Below are positions 18,091 to 26,489 of a DNA stretch of 64,000 bases, piece after piece. The DNA is from Plantactinospora soyae (GTDB lineage Bacteria; Actinomycetota; Actinomycetes; Mycobacteriales; Micromonosporaceae), in the NCBI RefSeq assembly GCF_014874095.1, contig NZ_JADBEB010000001.1, positions 7,192,001 through 7,256,000 on the forward strand, given 5' to 3'. The translations under genes were made by a program, and so were the position numbers. How positions within the stretch are numbered: the first letter of the stretch is position 1; each line of letters begins with the position of its first letter. The notes under the pieces were generated by a model. It searched no databases, was not told where the DNA came from, and saw only the letters and a list, made by a program, of their open reading frames with translations.

Positions 18091-18681
18091 CTATTCGAAC
18101 CGGTCAGCGAGCTTCGTCAGCTTGGTGACGTACGCCGACCAGTCATGGTCGTCGGGGATGTTGCTGTCCTGCCGCCGCCGGCCGATCACTCCGTCGTGCT
18201 GCTCGCGCATGACGTCCGCGTGACCGGCGTGACGGGCGAGGTCGCAGGTGACGTGGATCATGATCCGGTGCAGCGTCACGTCCTGTACATCCGGCCCCCA
18301 CCACGGCACCCGCCCCGGCGCGTCGAGGGGTAGCTGTTCGATCGTCTGGTCCGCGAACACCCCGACACGGCGATACAGCTCGATCAGCCCATCCTTCGTC
18401 TCGTCCTCCCGCGCGTACCAGTCTGCCTGCGGGTCCTCCTCGAAGGAATGCGTGGAAACCAAGTCCTGAGGTGTCGGGAACTCGCGCCCGAACGTGGGCC
18501 CGAAGTAGCCGGCCTCGACATTGAGGCAGTGCTTGAGGACTCCCAGCAGGTTGTTGCCGGTCGCGGTGCGGGGCAGCCGGGCCTCGCGTTCGCTCAGCCC
18601 ATCGAGCTTCCAGATCAGGTCATCACGGGTCACCTGGAGGTAATGGTGCAGCGCAGCCTTCGGATCACCCAGATCAGCCAT
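18091..18681 (-). CDS. DinB family protein (DUF664 type)
   Basis: 196 residues from ATG 18681. Four-helix DinB/YfiT fold: the N-terminal helix carries LHHYLQVTRDDLIWKLDGLS, and metal-ligand-type His residues appear in LGVLKHCLNVEAGYFG and in the C-terminal pair TLHRIMIHVTCDLARHAGH. Members of this group include mycothiol- or bacillithiol-dependent enzymes acting on reactive metabolites, but this subgroup is uncharacterised. The gene is alone, with about 390 bases upstream without a gene. Regulation not evident. Confidence 0.88.
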   Translation of the reverse strand: MADLGDPKAALHHYLQVTRDDLIWKLDGLSEREARLPRTATGNNLLGVLKHCLNVEAGYFGPTFGREFPTPQDLVSTHSFEEDPQADWYAREDETKDGLIELYRRVGVFADQTIEQLPLDAPGRVPWWGPDVQDVTLHRIMIHVTCDLARHAGHADVMREQHDGVIGRRRQDSNIPDDHDWSAYVTKLTKLADRFE

Positions 18682-19074
18682 GTCTACCAGTCTTCCTCAT
18701 CTTCCCGCGCCATCCGGGCGAGGTGTCGCATGCGAGATCAGCGCCGGGCCGGGCAAGGCGGCAGCCGGTTCCCGCCGGTCACGGACGACTCGTGAGCCAT
18801 CGGGCAGCGGGATCGGCGCGTCGTCCCTCATCGTTCGGATCGGGTACGTGGCCGCAGCACGCCGGACTCGTAGGCGTACACCATCTGGGCGCTGGCGTGG
18901 CGCGGATGCGACCTTCGCGATCAGGGCGTGGACGATCCGCGGATGTCTGGTGCCCTTCACGTCGACACCGTGGCCGCCACAACCCGGGTGAGAATTTCGG
19001 CAGAACCTGTCGAGAACTGCTGCCGGTCGTTCGTCATCCCGACGAGGCACTTCTTCCAGCCATGAGGAGCAACC
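18682..19074. other. Intergenic region, no supported gene
   Basis: About 390 bases between divergent genes (DinB to the left, YCII/DGPF to the right). The open frames here give Arg/Pro-rich shadow proteins. A CATGAGGAGC context just before 19075 supplies the Shine-Dalgarno of the DGPF gene. I see no repeat or hairpin of note. Confidence 0.5.
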
Positions 19075-19434
19075 ATGAAGTACGCGATGCTGATCTTCGG
19101 CGACGACCGCGAGTGGACCGCGTTGTCCCCGGCCGACGAGGAGGACGTGATGAAGCAGGTCTATGCGTGGTTCGAGCGGTGGCAGCCGACCGGCAAGATC
19201 GCCGACGGCGGCGTCGAACTACAGGCTCGGGAGACGGCGAAGACGGTGCGCGCCGGCGAGAACGGCGGGCCGGTGGTCACGGACGGGCCGTACCTGGAGC
19301 TCAAGGAGGTCATCGGCGCGGTGATCGTACTGGAGTGCGAGGACATCGACGAGGCCGCGCGGATCGCCGCCACCTGGCCGCTCGCCGCCGGGATGAGCGC
19401 TCTGGAGGTTCGTCCGGTGATGAGCCGCGGTTAG
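19075..19434 (+). CDS. YCII-related (DGPF) domain protein
   Basis: 119 residues from ATG 19075, with GAGGAG eight bases upstream. The fold signatures are MKYAMLIFGDD at the start, VTDGPYLELKEVIGAVIVLE in the middle (the DGPF-like block), and the terminal ALEVRPVM strand. Such proteins form ferredoxin-like dimers of unknown activity and are nearly always found beside ECF sigma factors with TPR tails. Here that sigma factor is the convergent neighbour at 19468-20694, so a functional link is likely, though the opposite orientation is less common than a tandem one. Confidence 0.9.
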   Translation: MKYAMLIFGDDREWTALSPADEEDVMKQVYAWFERWQPTGKIADGGVELQARETAKTVRAGENGGPVVTDGPYLELKEVIGAVIVLECEDIDEAARIAATWPLAAGMSALEVRPVMSRG

Positions 19435-19467
19435 GGCGCGTCGCAGCGGTGACGCCGGGCGCCGGTG

Positions 19468-20694
19468 TCACAGCCGGCGCCTGAGCTCACCCACCCGGCG
19501 CGACATCAGCTCCCGCTCGCTCGGATTCGTCGCCAGTTCCAGGGCCCGCTCCGCCGCCGGCAGCGCCTCGGCCGGGCGGTCGAGCGTGGCCAGCAGTTCG
19601 GCCCGGGCAGCGTGCCACAGGTGGTAACCGGCCAGCCGGTCTCCGAGCGCGTCGACCTCGTCGAGCGCCGGGGTCGGGCCCACCGCGAACCGCGTGGCCA
19701 CCGCCCGGTTCAACAGCACTACCGGCGACGGGTCCAGCACGTACAGCCGGTCGTACAGCGCCCGCACATCGGCCCAGTTGGTGGCCTCGTAGGAGCTGGC
19801 CAGCGCGTGCAGCGCGGCGATGCCGGCCCGCACCTGGTACGGCCCAGGCCGGCCCTGGCGCACCGCTGCCCGCAGCCGCAGCGCTGCCCGTTCGATCGCC
19901 GCCTCGTCCCACAGCAGCCGGTCCTGCTGGTCGAGCAGCACGATGCGACCCCACGAGTCGAACCGTGCGGCGGCGCGGGCGTGGTGCAGCTCCAGCAACG
20001 CGGCCAGGCCGGCGACCTCGGGCTCGCGGGGCAGCAGCGCGGCGAGTTGGCACGCCAACTCGACCCCCTCGCGGGCCAGCTCGCGCCGCTGGACGGAGCG
20101 GCCACTGGACAGGTACCCCTCGTTGAACACGAGATAGATCACCGCGAGCACGGCGGGCAGCCGGTCGGCGTACTCGTGCGGCTGCGGCGCCTCGAACCGG
20201 ATGCCGCGTTCCCGCAACTGGCGCTTGGCCCGGGCGAGCCGCTGCGCCATCGTCGGCAGCGGCACCAGGAACGCGGCGGCGATCTCGACCGTACTCAGAC
20301 CGCTGGCGGCGTACAACGTCAGCGCGATCCGGGCCGGGGTGGCGAGGTCCGGATGGCAGCACGCGAAGATCATGGCCAGTCGATCGTCCGCGCCCGGTTC
20401 TGGCAGCGGTCCCGCGACCGTCCGGGCCATCTTCTCCCGGCCGACGGCGTCACGGCGCAGCCGGTCCAGCGCCTTGCGCCAACCCGTGGTGACCAGCCAA
20501 CCGGTGGGGCTGTCCGGCACACCCTCGTCAGGCCAGCGCTTGAGCGCCTCGGTCACCGCGTCCGACAGCGCCTCCTCGGCCCGGTCGAAGTCGCCGAGCC
20601 GCCGGCTGAGCGCGCCGAGCATCCCCGCCGCGTCCATCCGCCAGATCCGGTCCACCAGTTCGGCCACGTCGTCCACCTCACCAGGGTGCAACAC
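19468..20694 (-). CDS. ECF sigma factor with TPR-like C-terminal extension (ECF42-like)
   Basis: 408 residues from GTG 20694. Sigma region 2 is seen in RMDAAGMLGALSRRLGDFDR and AEEALSDAVTEALKRWP. Region 4 is around RIALTLYAASGLSTVEIAAA then FLVPLPTMAQRLARAKRQLR. A roughly 230-residue helical extension (DUF6596/TPR type: YLVFNEGYLSS, YEATNWADVRALYDRLY, SPVVVLLNRAVA) replaces a separate anti-sigma factor. This architecture is the ECF42 class, known to be genomically linked to DGPF proteins, and one lies convergent at 19075. The extension is thought to control activity. Confidence 0.92.
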   Translation of the reverse strand: MLHPGEVDDVAELVDRIWRMDAAGMLGALSRRLGDFDRAEEALSDAVTEALKRWPDEGVPDSPTGWLVTTGWRKALDRLRRDAVGREKMARTVAGPLPEPGADDRLAMIFACCHPDLATPARIALTLYAASGLSTVEIAAAFLVPLPTMAQRLARAKRQLRERGIRFEAPQPHEYADRLPAVLAVIYLVFNEGYLSSGRSVQRRELAREGVELACQLAALLPREPEVAGLAALLELHHARAAARFDSWGRIVLLDQQDRLLWDEAAIERAALRLRAAVRQGRPGPYQVRAGIAALHALASSYEATNWADVRALYDRLYVLDPSPVVLLNRAVATRFAVGPTPALDEVDALGDRLAGYHLWHAARAELLATLDRPAEALPAAERALELATNPSERELMSRRVGELRRRL

Positions 20695-20907
20695 GTGCGG
20701 GACCGAGGCGTCCCCTGTCCGGTCGCGGAAGCTTCAGGGTGGGGCCGGCCCATCGTGCTGTCGGGTACCCGACCCACCGTCGCCCACGCGACCGTCTACC
20801 CGTCGCCTCGCCACCGGCGAGGGGAACACGGCTGGCAGCACCCCGGCTGTGGCGGCAGGTGCCCTGGGTGAACCGGTTTCGGGCCGGCGAGCCGGTATCC
20901 GGACCCG

Positions 20908-21516
20908 ATGATCAGACCGTCGTACAGTGCGTATGTGAGGTTCACCCGTGCCGAGCTGGAGGCTTTCCGTGGTGGAACGCTGCCCGATCTTGTGGAGCCC
21001 GGTGTGCGATTGCTGTTCGTCGGCGTCAACCCTGGCCTGCGGACGGTCGCCGTGCAGGCCCACTTCGGTCGACGGGGCAACCGCTTCTACCCGGCGTTGT
21101 ACCAGGCCGGAATCGTGGACCGGCTGATCGACGCCTCGGCGGGGCTCGCTCCTCACGACCGTGCGCACCTGGCAGCCCGCGGTGTCGGCATCACCAGCCT
21201 GGTAGCCGGTGCGACCGCGCGTGCCGACGAGCTCAGCGCCGCGGAGTTGGTTGAGGGCGCCCGATCGCTGACTCAACGGGTGGCGCGGGTCGGCCCGAAG
21301 GCTTCGGCTGTGCTGGGCGTCACCGCCTTCCGTATCGCGTTCGAACACCCGAAAGCCGTTGTCGGCCGTCAGCCGGAAGATCTTGGTGGCGCACAACTGT
21401 GGGTGGTGCCCAACCCCAGTGGTTTGAACGCGCACGCCACAATCGCCACCCTCGCGCAGGCGTACCGTGCGGTCGCGATCGCTGCGGGGATCGAGGTCTA
21501 CGACACGGCGAGTTGA
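20908..21516 (+). CDS. Mismatch-specific DNA glycosylase (Mug/TDG family)
   Basis: 202 residues from ATG 20908; a GTG at 20935 would shorten it by nine. The uracil-DNA-glycosylase fold signatures are both present: LLFVGVNPG (catalytic loop, GxNPG; the Asn activates water) and the intercalation loop NPSGLNAHA. The block RGNRFYPALYQAGI and RGVGITSLV are typical of bacterial Mug proteins. It should remove U or T mispaired with G, acting in base excision repair. It stands alone between a divergent sigma factor and a decayed phosphotransferase. Confidence 0.92.
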   Translation: MIRPSYSAYVRFTRAELEAFRGGTLPDLVEPGVRLLFVGVNPGLRTVAVQAHFGRRGNRFYPALYQAGIVDRLIDASAGLAPHDRAHLAARGVGITSLVAGATARADELSAAELVEGARSLTQRVARVGPKASAVLGVTAFRIAFEHPKAVVGRQPEDLGGAQLWVVPNPSGLNAHATIATLAQAYRAVAIAAGIEVYDTAS

Positions 21517-21589
21517 CGCCGGGCGAGCGGCGGGCGCGTCTCCCCCGCTGAACAAGCGAGTCGTGGCCACAGCCGTAACGTGGACCCGC

Positions 21590-22007
21590 CTACGTCATCA
21601 TGAGCAGCTCCTGCAGTTCCGGAAGTCGGCCGAACAGGACGGGGAGGCCGCGCAGGCCGTTGCGCACGGACTCGTGCGACAGCGCGAGGTCAGGGCCGGT
21701 GCTCCCCTCGACACCGGCGATGCAGCGGATGTTCCCACCTCGTGAACCCCAACCAGGCGTCGATCATGAACACAAACCAACTTGGACCCGACGGCGGCAG
21801 CGCTCCGCCCCCTGCGCCATAGCCGTCGAGGACCGAGCGGAAGATGGCGGGCTGAATGTCGTCGAAGCCAGGTCCCTTCGCGAGGTTCAGCGCGGTCGAG
21901 CCGAGCTCACTGGACAAGTCGAGCATCCCCGAGAGCTCCCAGTGGAGCACCACCGGCCGACCCTGTTGAGAGAGCAGGTTCCACGGTTGGATGTCCCGGT
22001 GGGTCAA
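21590..22007 (-). pseudogene. Aminoglycoside phosphotransferase family remnant (5'-truncated and frameshifted)
   Basis: Only the C-terminal half of an APH-type kinase remains. The catalytic loop reads THRDIQPWNLLS (normally HxDxxPxN), followed by the metal-binding region in altered form (VVLHWELSGMLDLSSELGS; the usual DWE is HWE), then WFVFMIDAWLGFTRW. After about residue 90 the frame is lost. The homologous sequence continues in another frame (CIAGVEGSTGPDLALSHESV, then RNGLRGLPVLFGRLPEL) to a TAG at 21590. The N-lobe is missing where the neighbouring VOC gene ends. I read this as a dead gene. Confidence 0.8.
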
Positions 22008-22034
22008 TCGAGTGCATGGTCCCTTCGGCGACGT

Positions 22035-22475
22035 TCAGCTGAGCTGTTCGGCCAGTCCGACGATGATGCCCTCGGGGCCGCGGACGTAGCAGAGCCGATA
22101 GCTGTTTTCGTACTGCGCCAGCTCGCCGACGAGTTCGGCGCCGTGGGCGCGCAGGCGGGCAACGACGTCCTCAATGTCGTCGACGGCGAACATTATGCGG
22201 CGAATTCCCAGCGTGTTCGCCGGTGCATCCTTCGGCTCGGCGCTGATCGCTCTCGGCCTGTGGAACATCGCCAACTCGACTCGGCCGTGGCCGTCGGGGG
22301 TCCGCAGCATTGCGACGTCCTGTCGGACGTCGTCGATCCCGATGACACGCTCCACCCAACGTCCCTCGATCGGCGCCCTGCCCTCCAGTTCCATGCCGAG
22401 TTCGACGAAAAACGAAATAACAGCGTCAAGGTCGTCGACAACGATGAGGACATTGTCCATCCGCTGAATCGTCAT
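22035..22475 (-). CDS. VOC family (glyoxalase-like) protein
   Basis: 146 residues from ATG 22475, with GAGGAG nine bases upstream. It has the two paired beta-alpha-beta-beta-beta modules of the vicinal oxygen chelate fold: MDNVLIVVDDLDAVISFFVE near the start and RRIMFAVDDIEDVVARLRA in the second half, ending YVRGPEGIIVGLAEQ. The terminal PEGIIVGLAE carries the usual metal-ligand Glu; a His ligand is not obvious in the first module. Members include lyases, dioxygenases and binding or resistance proteins, so the reaction is not predicted. Confidence 0.88.
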   Translation of the reverse strand: MTIQRMDNVLIVVDDLDAVISFFVELGMELEGRAPIEGRWVERVIGIDDVRQDVAMLRTPDGHGRVELAMFHRPRAISAEPKDAPANTLGIRRIMFAVDDIEDVVARLRAHGAELVGELAQYENSYRLCYVRGPEGIIVGLAEQLS

Positions 22476-22779
22476 GCCGGGTCTCCTCGTGTCGTACGGC
22501 CACGGTGGCCGCATCCGCTCCCGGGACGGAGCCAGCAGACCGTTCTCGACATCCTCTGCAGCAGCTTTTTCGAGACCCTCCTGACGCGGCAGTACGCGCC
22601 ACACGCCAGTCGTACCGGACATCTGCGGTGGTGGGAGGCGAAGTTGTCCCGAACTCGCAGGAGCCGGGAGGGCACGACGCGGCGCCGGCCCGGCAACCCA
22701 TGATGATGACGGGTCGGCGGCAGCATCGGGACGGCGAGGCCCTTCGGATCTGCTGCGCCTGGTGTAAGCGCGGTGGCCA
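22476..22779. other. Intergenic region containing a diverged repeat
   Basis: About 300 bases between two leftward genes. No gene is supported. Positions 22623-22684 match 46908-46969 on the same strand at 50 of 62 positions without gaps, by my hand alignment. The rest shows nothing recognisable. Confidence 0.5.
22623..22684 (+). repeat. Diverged intergenic repeat, copy 1
   Basis: A 62-base block sharing about 81% identity with 46908-46969. Both copies lie in gene-free DNA on the same strand, and the shared core includes GGGAGGCGA and AGGGCAC. I cannot tell whether it is a decayed coding remnant, an RNA element or a mobile-element fragment. Confidence 0.55.
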
Positions 22780-23085
22780 TTACCTGGCTTCTTCGTCGCC
22801 GACGAGGTTTCCCTTCATGAGCCACGTCGGGCCTTCGGCGTAGGTGCTGGCCTCAGCGAAGAACGCGCCGAAGTAGGGGCCGCTGGCGTGAGTGTTGAAC
22901 GCGTCGGCGTCCGCGTAGACCTCGTTCAGGTAGAAGATATCCGGGTTCTTCTCGTCCGCGATGACCTCGAACCGGCGCGAGCCCGGCTCGTTCGCGATGG
23001 AGTCACGCGCAACCTTCTTGGCAGCCCGAATGAAGTCGTCGCGATGCTCGGACTGTACGGTGAAGGAGACGAGAAATTGGTACAT
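22780..23085 (-). CDS. Antibiotic biosynthesis monooxygenase (ABM) domain protein
   Basis: 101 residues from ATG 23085, with CGAGGAGC ten bases upstream. A single ferredoxin-like ABM domain: the first strand YQFLVSFTVQSEHRDDFI, the helix AAKKVARDSIANEPGSRRFE, and the typical IFYLNEVYADADAFNTHASG then PYFGAFF. Small dimeric ABM proteins include quinol and tetracenomycin-type monooxygenases and heme-degrading enzymes. Nothing nearby points to a pathway, so only the fold is certain. Confidence 0.9.
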   Translation of the reverse strand: MYQFLVSFTVQSEHRDDFIRAAKKVARDSIANEPGSRRFEVIADEKNPDIFYLNEVYADADAFNTHASGPYFGAFFAEASTYAEGPTWLMKGNLVGDEEAR

Positions 23086-23428
23086 CGGGACCGCTCCTCG
23101 ATCGTGATGTGATGCCAGCTCTACGTCCCTGGCGGCGCGTCTGGTCGCGGTCGGGATCTCTAGCTCGAGCCGTACCCGGAGTTGAGCCAACGGGCTCCGA
23201 TCACGATCCCGTGTCCCACGCTACCGACACACGCCACGACATCTCGAACCGATCATGACGCCGCGAATACCCCTCGATGACGAATGCAAACTGCGCGAGA
23301 CTACGTAGCCGTCCGCTGAGGGCGTCGGTGTCATGGTGATCAAACCGACTCCCCAGACGACCGCTCTGAGGTCGAGGCTACCGCTTGCGCAGACGAACCC
23401 GGCGGATCTCTGCCGGGCCAGACAGGGG
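23086..23428. other. Intergenic region, no supported gene
   Basis: About 340 bases between the ABM gene start and the 3' end of the serine hydrolase, both leftward. Open frames here are out-of-frame shadows. The ABM promoter should lie near 23090-23200. Confidence 0.45.
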
Positions 23429-24607
23429 TCAGGCCGGTTGGTGGGACACGACCCCGCGGATTGCCTCGATCACGGTGGACGTGCGGGGGTCTGGGGCCAT
23501 CGTGATGCGGAGTCCGTTCATCACGTACCCGAAGGCGATGCCGCTGGCCGGATCGGCGTAGCCGAGCGAGCCGCCGAGGCCGGGGAAGCCGAAGGCGGTG
23601 GGCGACCACCAAGGCTGTTCCGGCAGCGGCAGGCCGAAACCGAGCGCCGGCCGGGTCGGCATCATCAGCACCCGGTCGATTCCGCTGGCCTGCTCACGGG
23701 TGGCGGCGGCGAGGGTGGTCGCGTCGAGGATCCGGACGCCGTCGACCTCCCCGATCAGCCCGGCGTAGAAGCGGGCCAGTGACGAGGCGGTGCAGATGCC
23801 GTTGCCCGCGGGGATCTCCGCCGTCCAGGTACGCGGATCGGTGAGCAGACCGAGCGGCGGGTCGGTCACCATCGTCGACCGGACCACCAGCGACGTCGGA
23901 TCGGTGTACGCGGCGAGCGCCTCCCGCAGCGCTGCCGGCGCCGCCACGGTGGCGGTGGGCGGGGTGACCGGCTGCTCGACGATCCGGGCCACCCGGTGTG
24001 TCTCGGCGATGGGCAGGCCGATCCAGAAGTCCAGGCCGAGCGGTTTGGCGATCTCATCGGCGAAGTACGTGCCGAGGCTGCGGCCGGAGACACGACGTAC
24101 CACCTCGCCGACCAGCCAGCCGTAGGTGACCCCGTGGTAGCCGTGCGCGGTACCCGGCTGCCAGGCGGGTGCCTGTGCGGCCAGCGCGGCGACGATCGGT
24201 TCCCAGGTCAACGCCTGCTCCAGCGGCACCGGACGGTCGAGTACCGGCAGCCCTGCCTGGTGGGACAGGAGCCAGCGGACCGGGATGTCGCCCTTGCCGG
24301 CCGCCGCGAACTCCGGCCAGTACTCGGCGACGGGTGCGTCCAGATCGAGTTGCCCCCGCTGGGCCAGCAGGTGCGCGCAGGCGGCGGGCGCGCTCTTGGT
24401 GGTCGAGTAGACCAACTGGAGGGTGTCTTCCCGCCAGGCGCGACCGGTGGTGGGATCGGCGACCCCGCCCCAGAGCCGAACAACCTCCCGGCCGTGCCGG
24501 TAGACGCTGAGGGCCGCGCCGATCTCGGACCGCGTTTCGAAGTTCGCCAGGAACGCCTCCCGAACCGGCTCGTAACCCGCCGCGACGGTGCCACTGACCA
24601 CGGACAT
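23429..24607 (-). CDS. Serine hydrolase, beta-lactamase/esterase (EstB) family
   Basis: 392 residues from ATG 24607, with AGGAGGAGAA just upstream. Class C beta-lactamase fold: SxxK motif STTKS (about residue 67), the YxN-type Tyr motif GYHGVTYGWLVGE (about 158), and C-terminal GFGLPLPEQPWW and GGSLGYADP. The last takes the place of the KTG strand, as in carboxylesterases of family VIII. No signal peptide, so probably cytoplasmic. Known relatives hydrolyse short esters and sometimes beta-lactams. Divergent from an HTH protein, with strong palindromes between the two genes. Confidence 0.9.
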   Translation of the reverse strand: MSVVSGTVAAGYEPVREAFLANFETRSEIGAALSVYRHGREVVRLWGGVADPTTGRAWREDTLQLVYSTTKSAPAACAHLLAQRGQLDLDAPVAEYWPEFAAAGKGDIPVRWLLSHQAGLPVLDRPVPLEQALTWEPIVAALAAQAPAWQPGTAHGYHGVTYGWLVGEVVRRVSGRSLGTYFADEIAKPLGLDFWIGLPIAETHRVARIVEQPVTPPTATVAAPAALREALAAYTDPTSLVVRSTMVTDPPLGLLTDPRTWTAEIPAGNGICTASSLARFYAGLIGEVDGVRILDATTLAAATREQASGIDRVLMMPTRPALGFGLPLPEQPWWSPTAFGFPGLGGSLGYADPASGIAFGYVMNGLRITMAPDPRTSTVIEAIRGVVSHQPA

Positions 24608-24660
24608 GCGCTTCTCCTCCTGCAGGGTCGGGCCCGGACGACGATCAGCCCAGACATGGA

Positions 24661-24700
24661 CGTCAGGATATCTTGACGTCACCAGTCAGGGAACCCTGAC
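24661..24700. promoter_or_regulatory. Two palindromes in the hydrolase/HTH divergent promoter
   Basis: 24661-24678 is an 18-base palindrome with one mismatched pair (CGTCAGGAT/ATCTTGACG). 24685-24700 is a perfect 7-2-7 inverted repeat (GTCAGGG, AA, CCCTGAC). Both share GTCAGG and lie between divergent starts at 24607 and 24718. They look like operator sites for a dimeric regulator, possibly of the TetR type whose tail survives at 25200-25351; the link is speculative. Confidence 0.6.
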
Positions 24701-24717
24701 GACCATATGCTTGCGGG

Positions 24718-25194
24718 ATGGCGGAGGAGATGGTTCCGGGGCACGCGAACCTCATCGCGTTCCGGTTGCCAGACGGAACGCTGAGTACCGACGCCTCAGC
24801 ATCGGCCAGCACCGCCGGCTACCGGGCCCGGTGTAGTTGCGGTTGGGTCGGAACCAGCGACTATCCGGCCGCCGAAGAGGGGCGCTGGATGGCCACCTCC
24901 GAGTGGGGTGGACACATCAGGCCGATCCTGGCCGCCACTCCGCCCGGCTGGCTGCTGGGCCGCTCCGACACACTTCGGGACAACGTCGCCGAGCTGGCCG
25001 CTACCTGGCCGTTGCAGGCGCTCGGCGTCCTCGCCGAGGTGGAACGTTGGCAACGGCCGCTGATCGAACGGGCCGTGATGGCGGCCCGGGAGGCCGGGCT
25101 CTCCTGGGCCGAGATCGGCAAGGCGCTCGGCATCAGCCGGCAGTCGGCGCATGAACGGTTCCGCAACGTCGCACCGTCCAAGCCACCCGCCTAA
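24718..25194 (+). CDS. Hypothetical protein with C-terminal helix-turn-helix
   Basis: 158 residues from ATG 24718. The N-terminal part contains a Cys-Trp block (YRARCSCGWVGTSDYPA) like that in small actinobacterial proteins of unknown role. The C-terminal about 45 residues form a sigma-region-4-like HTH: ERAVMAAREAGLSWAEIGKA then LGISRQSAHERFR. This suggests DNA binding, but no family function is established. It is divergent from the serine hydrolase across two palindromes, so it is one candidate for their binding protein. Confidence 0.75.
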   Translation: MAEEMVPGHANLIAFRLPDGTLSTDASASASTAGYRARCSCGWVGTSDYPAAEEGRWMATSEWGGHIRPILAATPPGWLLGRSDTLRDNVAELAATWPLQALGVLAEVERWQRPLIERAVMAAREAGLSWAEIGKALGISRQSAHERFRNVAPSKPPA

Positions 25195-25199
25195 GGCCC

Positions 25200-25351
25200 T
25201 CGGCGACGCCCTCGCGATCGACGCCGGCGCATACGACTATCCACCGGACGCCACCGGCCAGGAGCGGCAGTTCGACTACTCGTTCGGCCTCACCCGAATC
25301 CTGGACGGTGTGGAAACCCTCGTCCGGTACCGCGCCGAAACGACGAGGTAG
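25200..25351 (+). pseudogene. TetR-type regulator C-terminal remnant
   Basis: A 50-codon tail reading FDYSFGLTRILDGVETLVRY before its TAG resembles the very C-terminus of TetR-family repressors (FxFGLxRILDGLExLV pattern). No DNA-binding domain precedes it: the frame upstream runs straight into the 3' end of the HTH gene in another frame. I take it as the stub left by a deletion. Confidence is moderate because the matching segment is short. Confidence 0.45.
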
Positions 25352-25442
25352 TCCGGAAACCAACGCCGGGTGAAGCTGTTCGGGCAGACGCAGGAGGCCC
25401 CGACGGCACCACCACCACCGTCCTGAGCGGTACCCGACAGGC

Positions 25443-26354
25443 ATGATTGTCGCCGTGCGCTACCTGATCTCTCACCCCGACGCAGTGGCCGAGCTTCGCG
25501 ATCTTGACGTCGCGCTCTACGACGGTACTGCGCCCATCCCGAAGAACCTGGACGACGTCGAGTTCTACGCCATTCCGTACGGGGTCATCGACCCGCGCCT
25601 CTGCGAGCCGATCGCCTGGATGCCCCGGCTCAAAGTGGTGCAGACGGTGACCGCCGGCTACGACCACATCCTGCCGTTCCTGCGGCCCGGCCTGATCCTG
25701 GCCAACGGCCGCGGCGTGCACGACGCGGCCACCGCCGAGTTGGCCGTGGCGCTCACCCTTGCCGCCCGGCGACGGCTGCCGGACTTCGTCCGTGCGGGCG
25801 GCGAGGGCCACTGGGCCTCGGGCTGGTCGACCGGGCTGGCCGACGCCCGGGTACTGATCGTCGGGTACGGCTCGATCGGCGCCGCGATCGAGCGCCGGCT
25901 TGCCGGGTTCGAAGTGGAAATCAGCCGGGTGGCACGGAGCGCCCGCCCCGGCGTACGGCCGGTCTCCGAAATTGCGGAAATGTTGCCACAGGCCGACGTT
26001 GTCATCTTGGTCACCCCGCTGACCCCGGAGACCGAGGGTCTGGCGGACAAGGACTTCCTCGCCAGGATGGCCGACGGCGCCCTGCTGGTGAACGTGTCAC
26101 GGGGGCGGGTGGTGGACACCGAGGCGCTGCTCGCCGAACTCGACGCGGGCCGGCTGCACGCTGCCCTGGACGTCACCGAACCCGAGCCGCTGCCCGCCGA
26201 CCACCCGCTGTGGTCCGCGCCGAACGTCCTGATCAGCCCGCACGTCGGCGGCCTGACCGCCGCGTTGGCACCTCGAGCCCGCCGACTGCTGGTCGACCAG
26301 GCCCGGCGGTACGCGGCGGACCAGCCGCTCACGAACGTCGTCATCGGGTCGTAA
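25443..26354 (+). CDS. D-isomer-specific 2-hydroxyacid dehydrogenase
   Basis: 303 residues from ATG 25443 (GTG 25455 possible). The Rossmann NAD motif is LIVGYGSIGAAIERRL (about residue 137). The catalytic triad is in place: Arg in NVSRGRVVDTEAL (about 223), Glu in DVTEPEPLPADHPLW (about 252) and His in SPHVGGLTA (about 273). It should reduce a 2-keto acid with NAD(P)H or oxidise a D-2-hydroxyacid; the short form resembles phosphoglycerate/glyoxylate reductase-like members. Cytoplasmic. No pathway partners adjoin it. Confidence 0.93.
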   Translation: MIVAVRYLISHPDAVAELRDLDVALYDGTAPIPKNLDDVEFYAIPYGVIDPRLCEPIAWMPRLKVVQTVTAGYDHILPFLRPGLILANGRGVHDAATAELAVALTLAARRRLPDFVRAGGEGHWASGWSTGLADARVLIVGYGSIGAAIERRLAGFEVEISRVARSARPGVRPVSEIAEMLPQADVVILVTPLTPETEGLADKDFLARMADGALLVNVSRGRVVDTEALLAELDAGRLHAALDVTEPEPLPADHPLWSAPNVLISPHVGGLTAALAPRARRLLVDQARRYAADQPLTNVVIGS

Positions 26355-26489
26355 CCTCGGCCGCGGCTACGCCCTGTTACGTCTTTCGCTGCCCGGTCTC
26401 CGATGGAGCGGCCTGATGGCGCCTCCGCTGACTGGAGCCGGTATAACGGGGTGCGACTCGACGGCCGGCGGTCGTAGAGTGCTCTCCTT

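Noticed and set aside
18697-19050. 117-residue minus-strand frame between DinB and DGPF genes
   Set aside because: No motif, no ribosome site, and it overlaps the expected promoter of the DGPF gene.
19465-20871. 468-residue plus-strand frame opposite the sigma factor
   Set aside because: Gln/Arg/His-rich antisense shadow; the minus-strand frame encodes an unmistakable ECF sigma factor.
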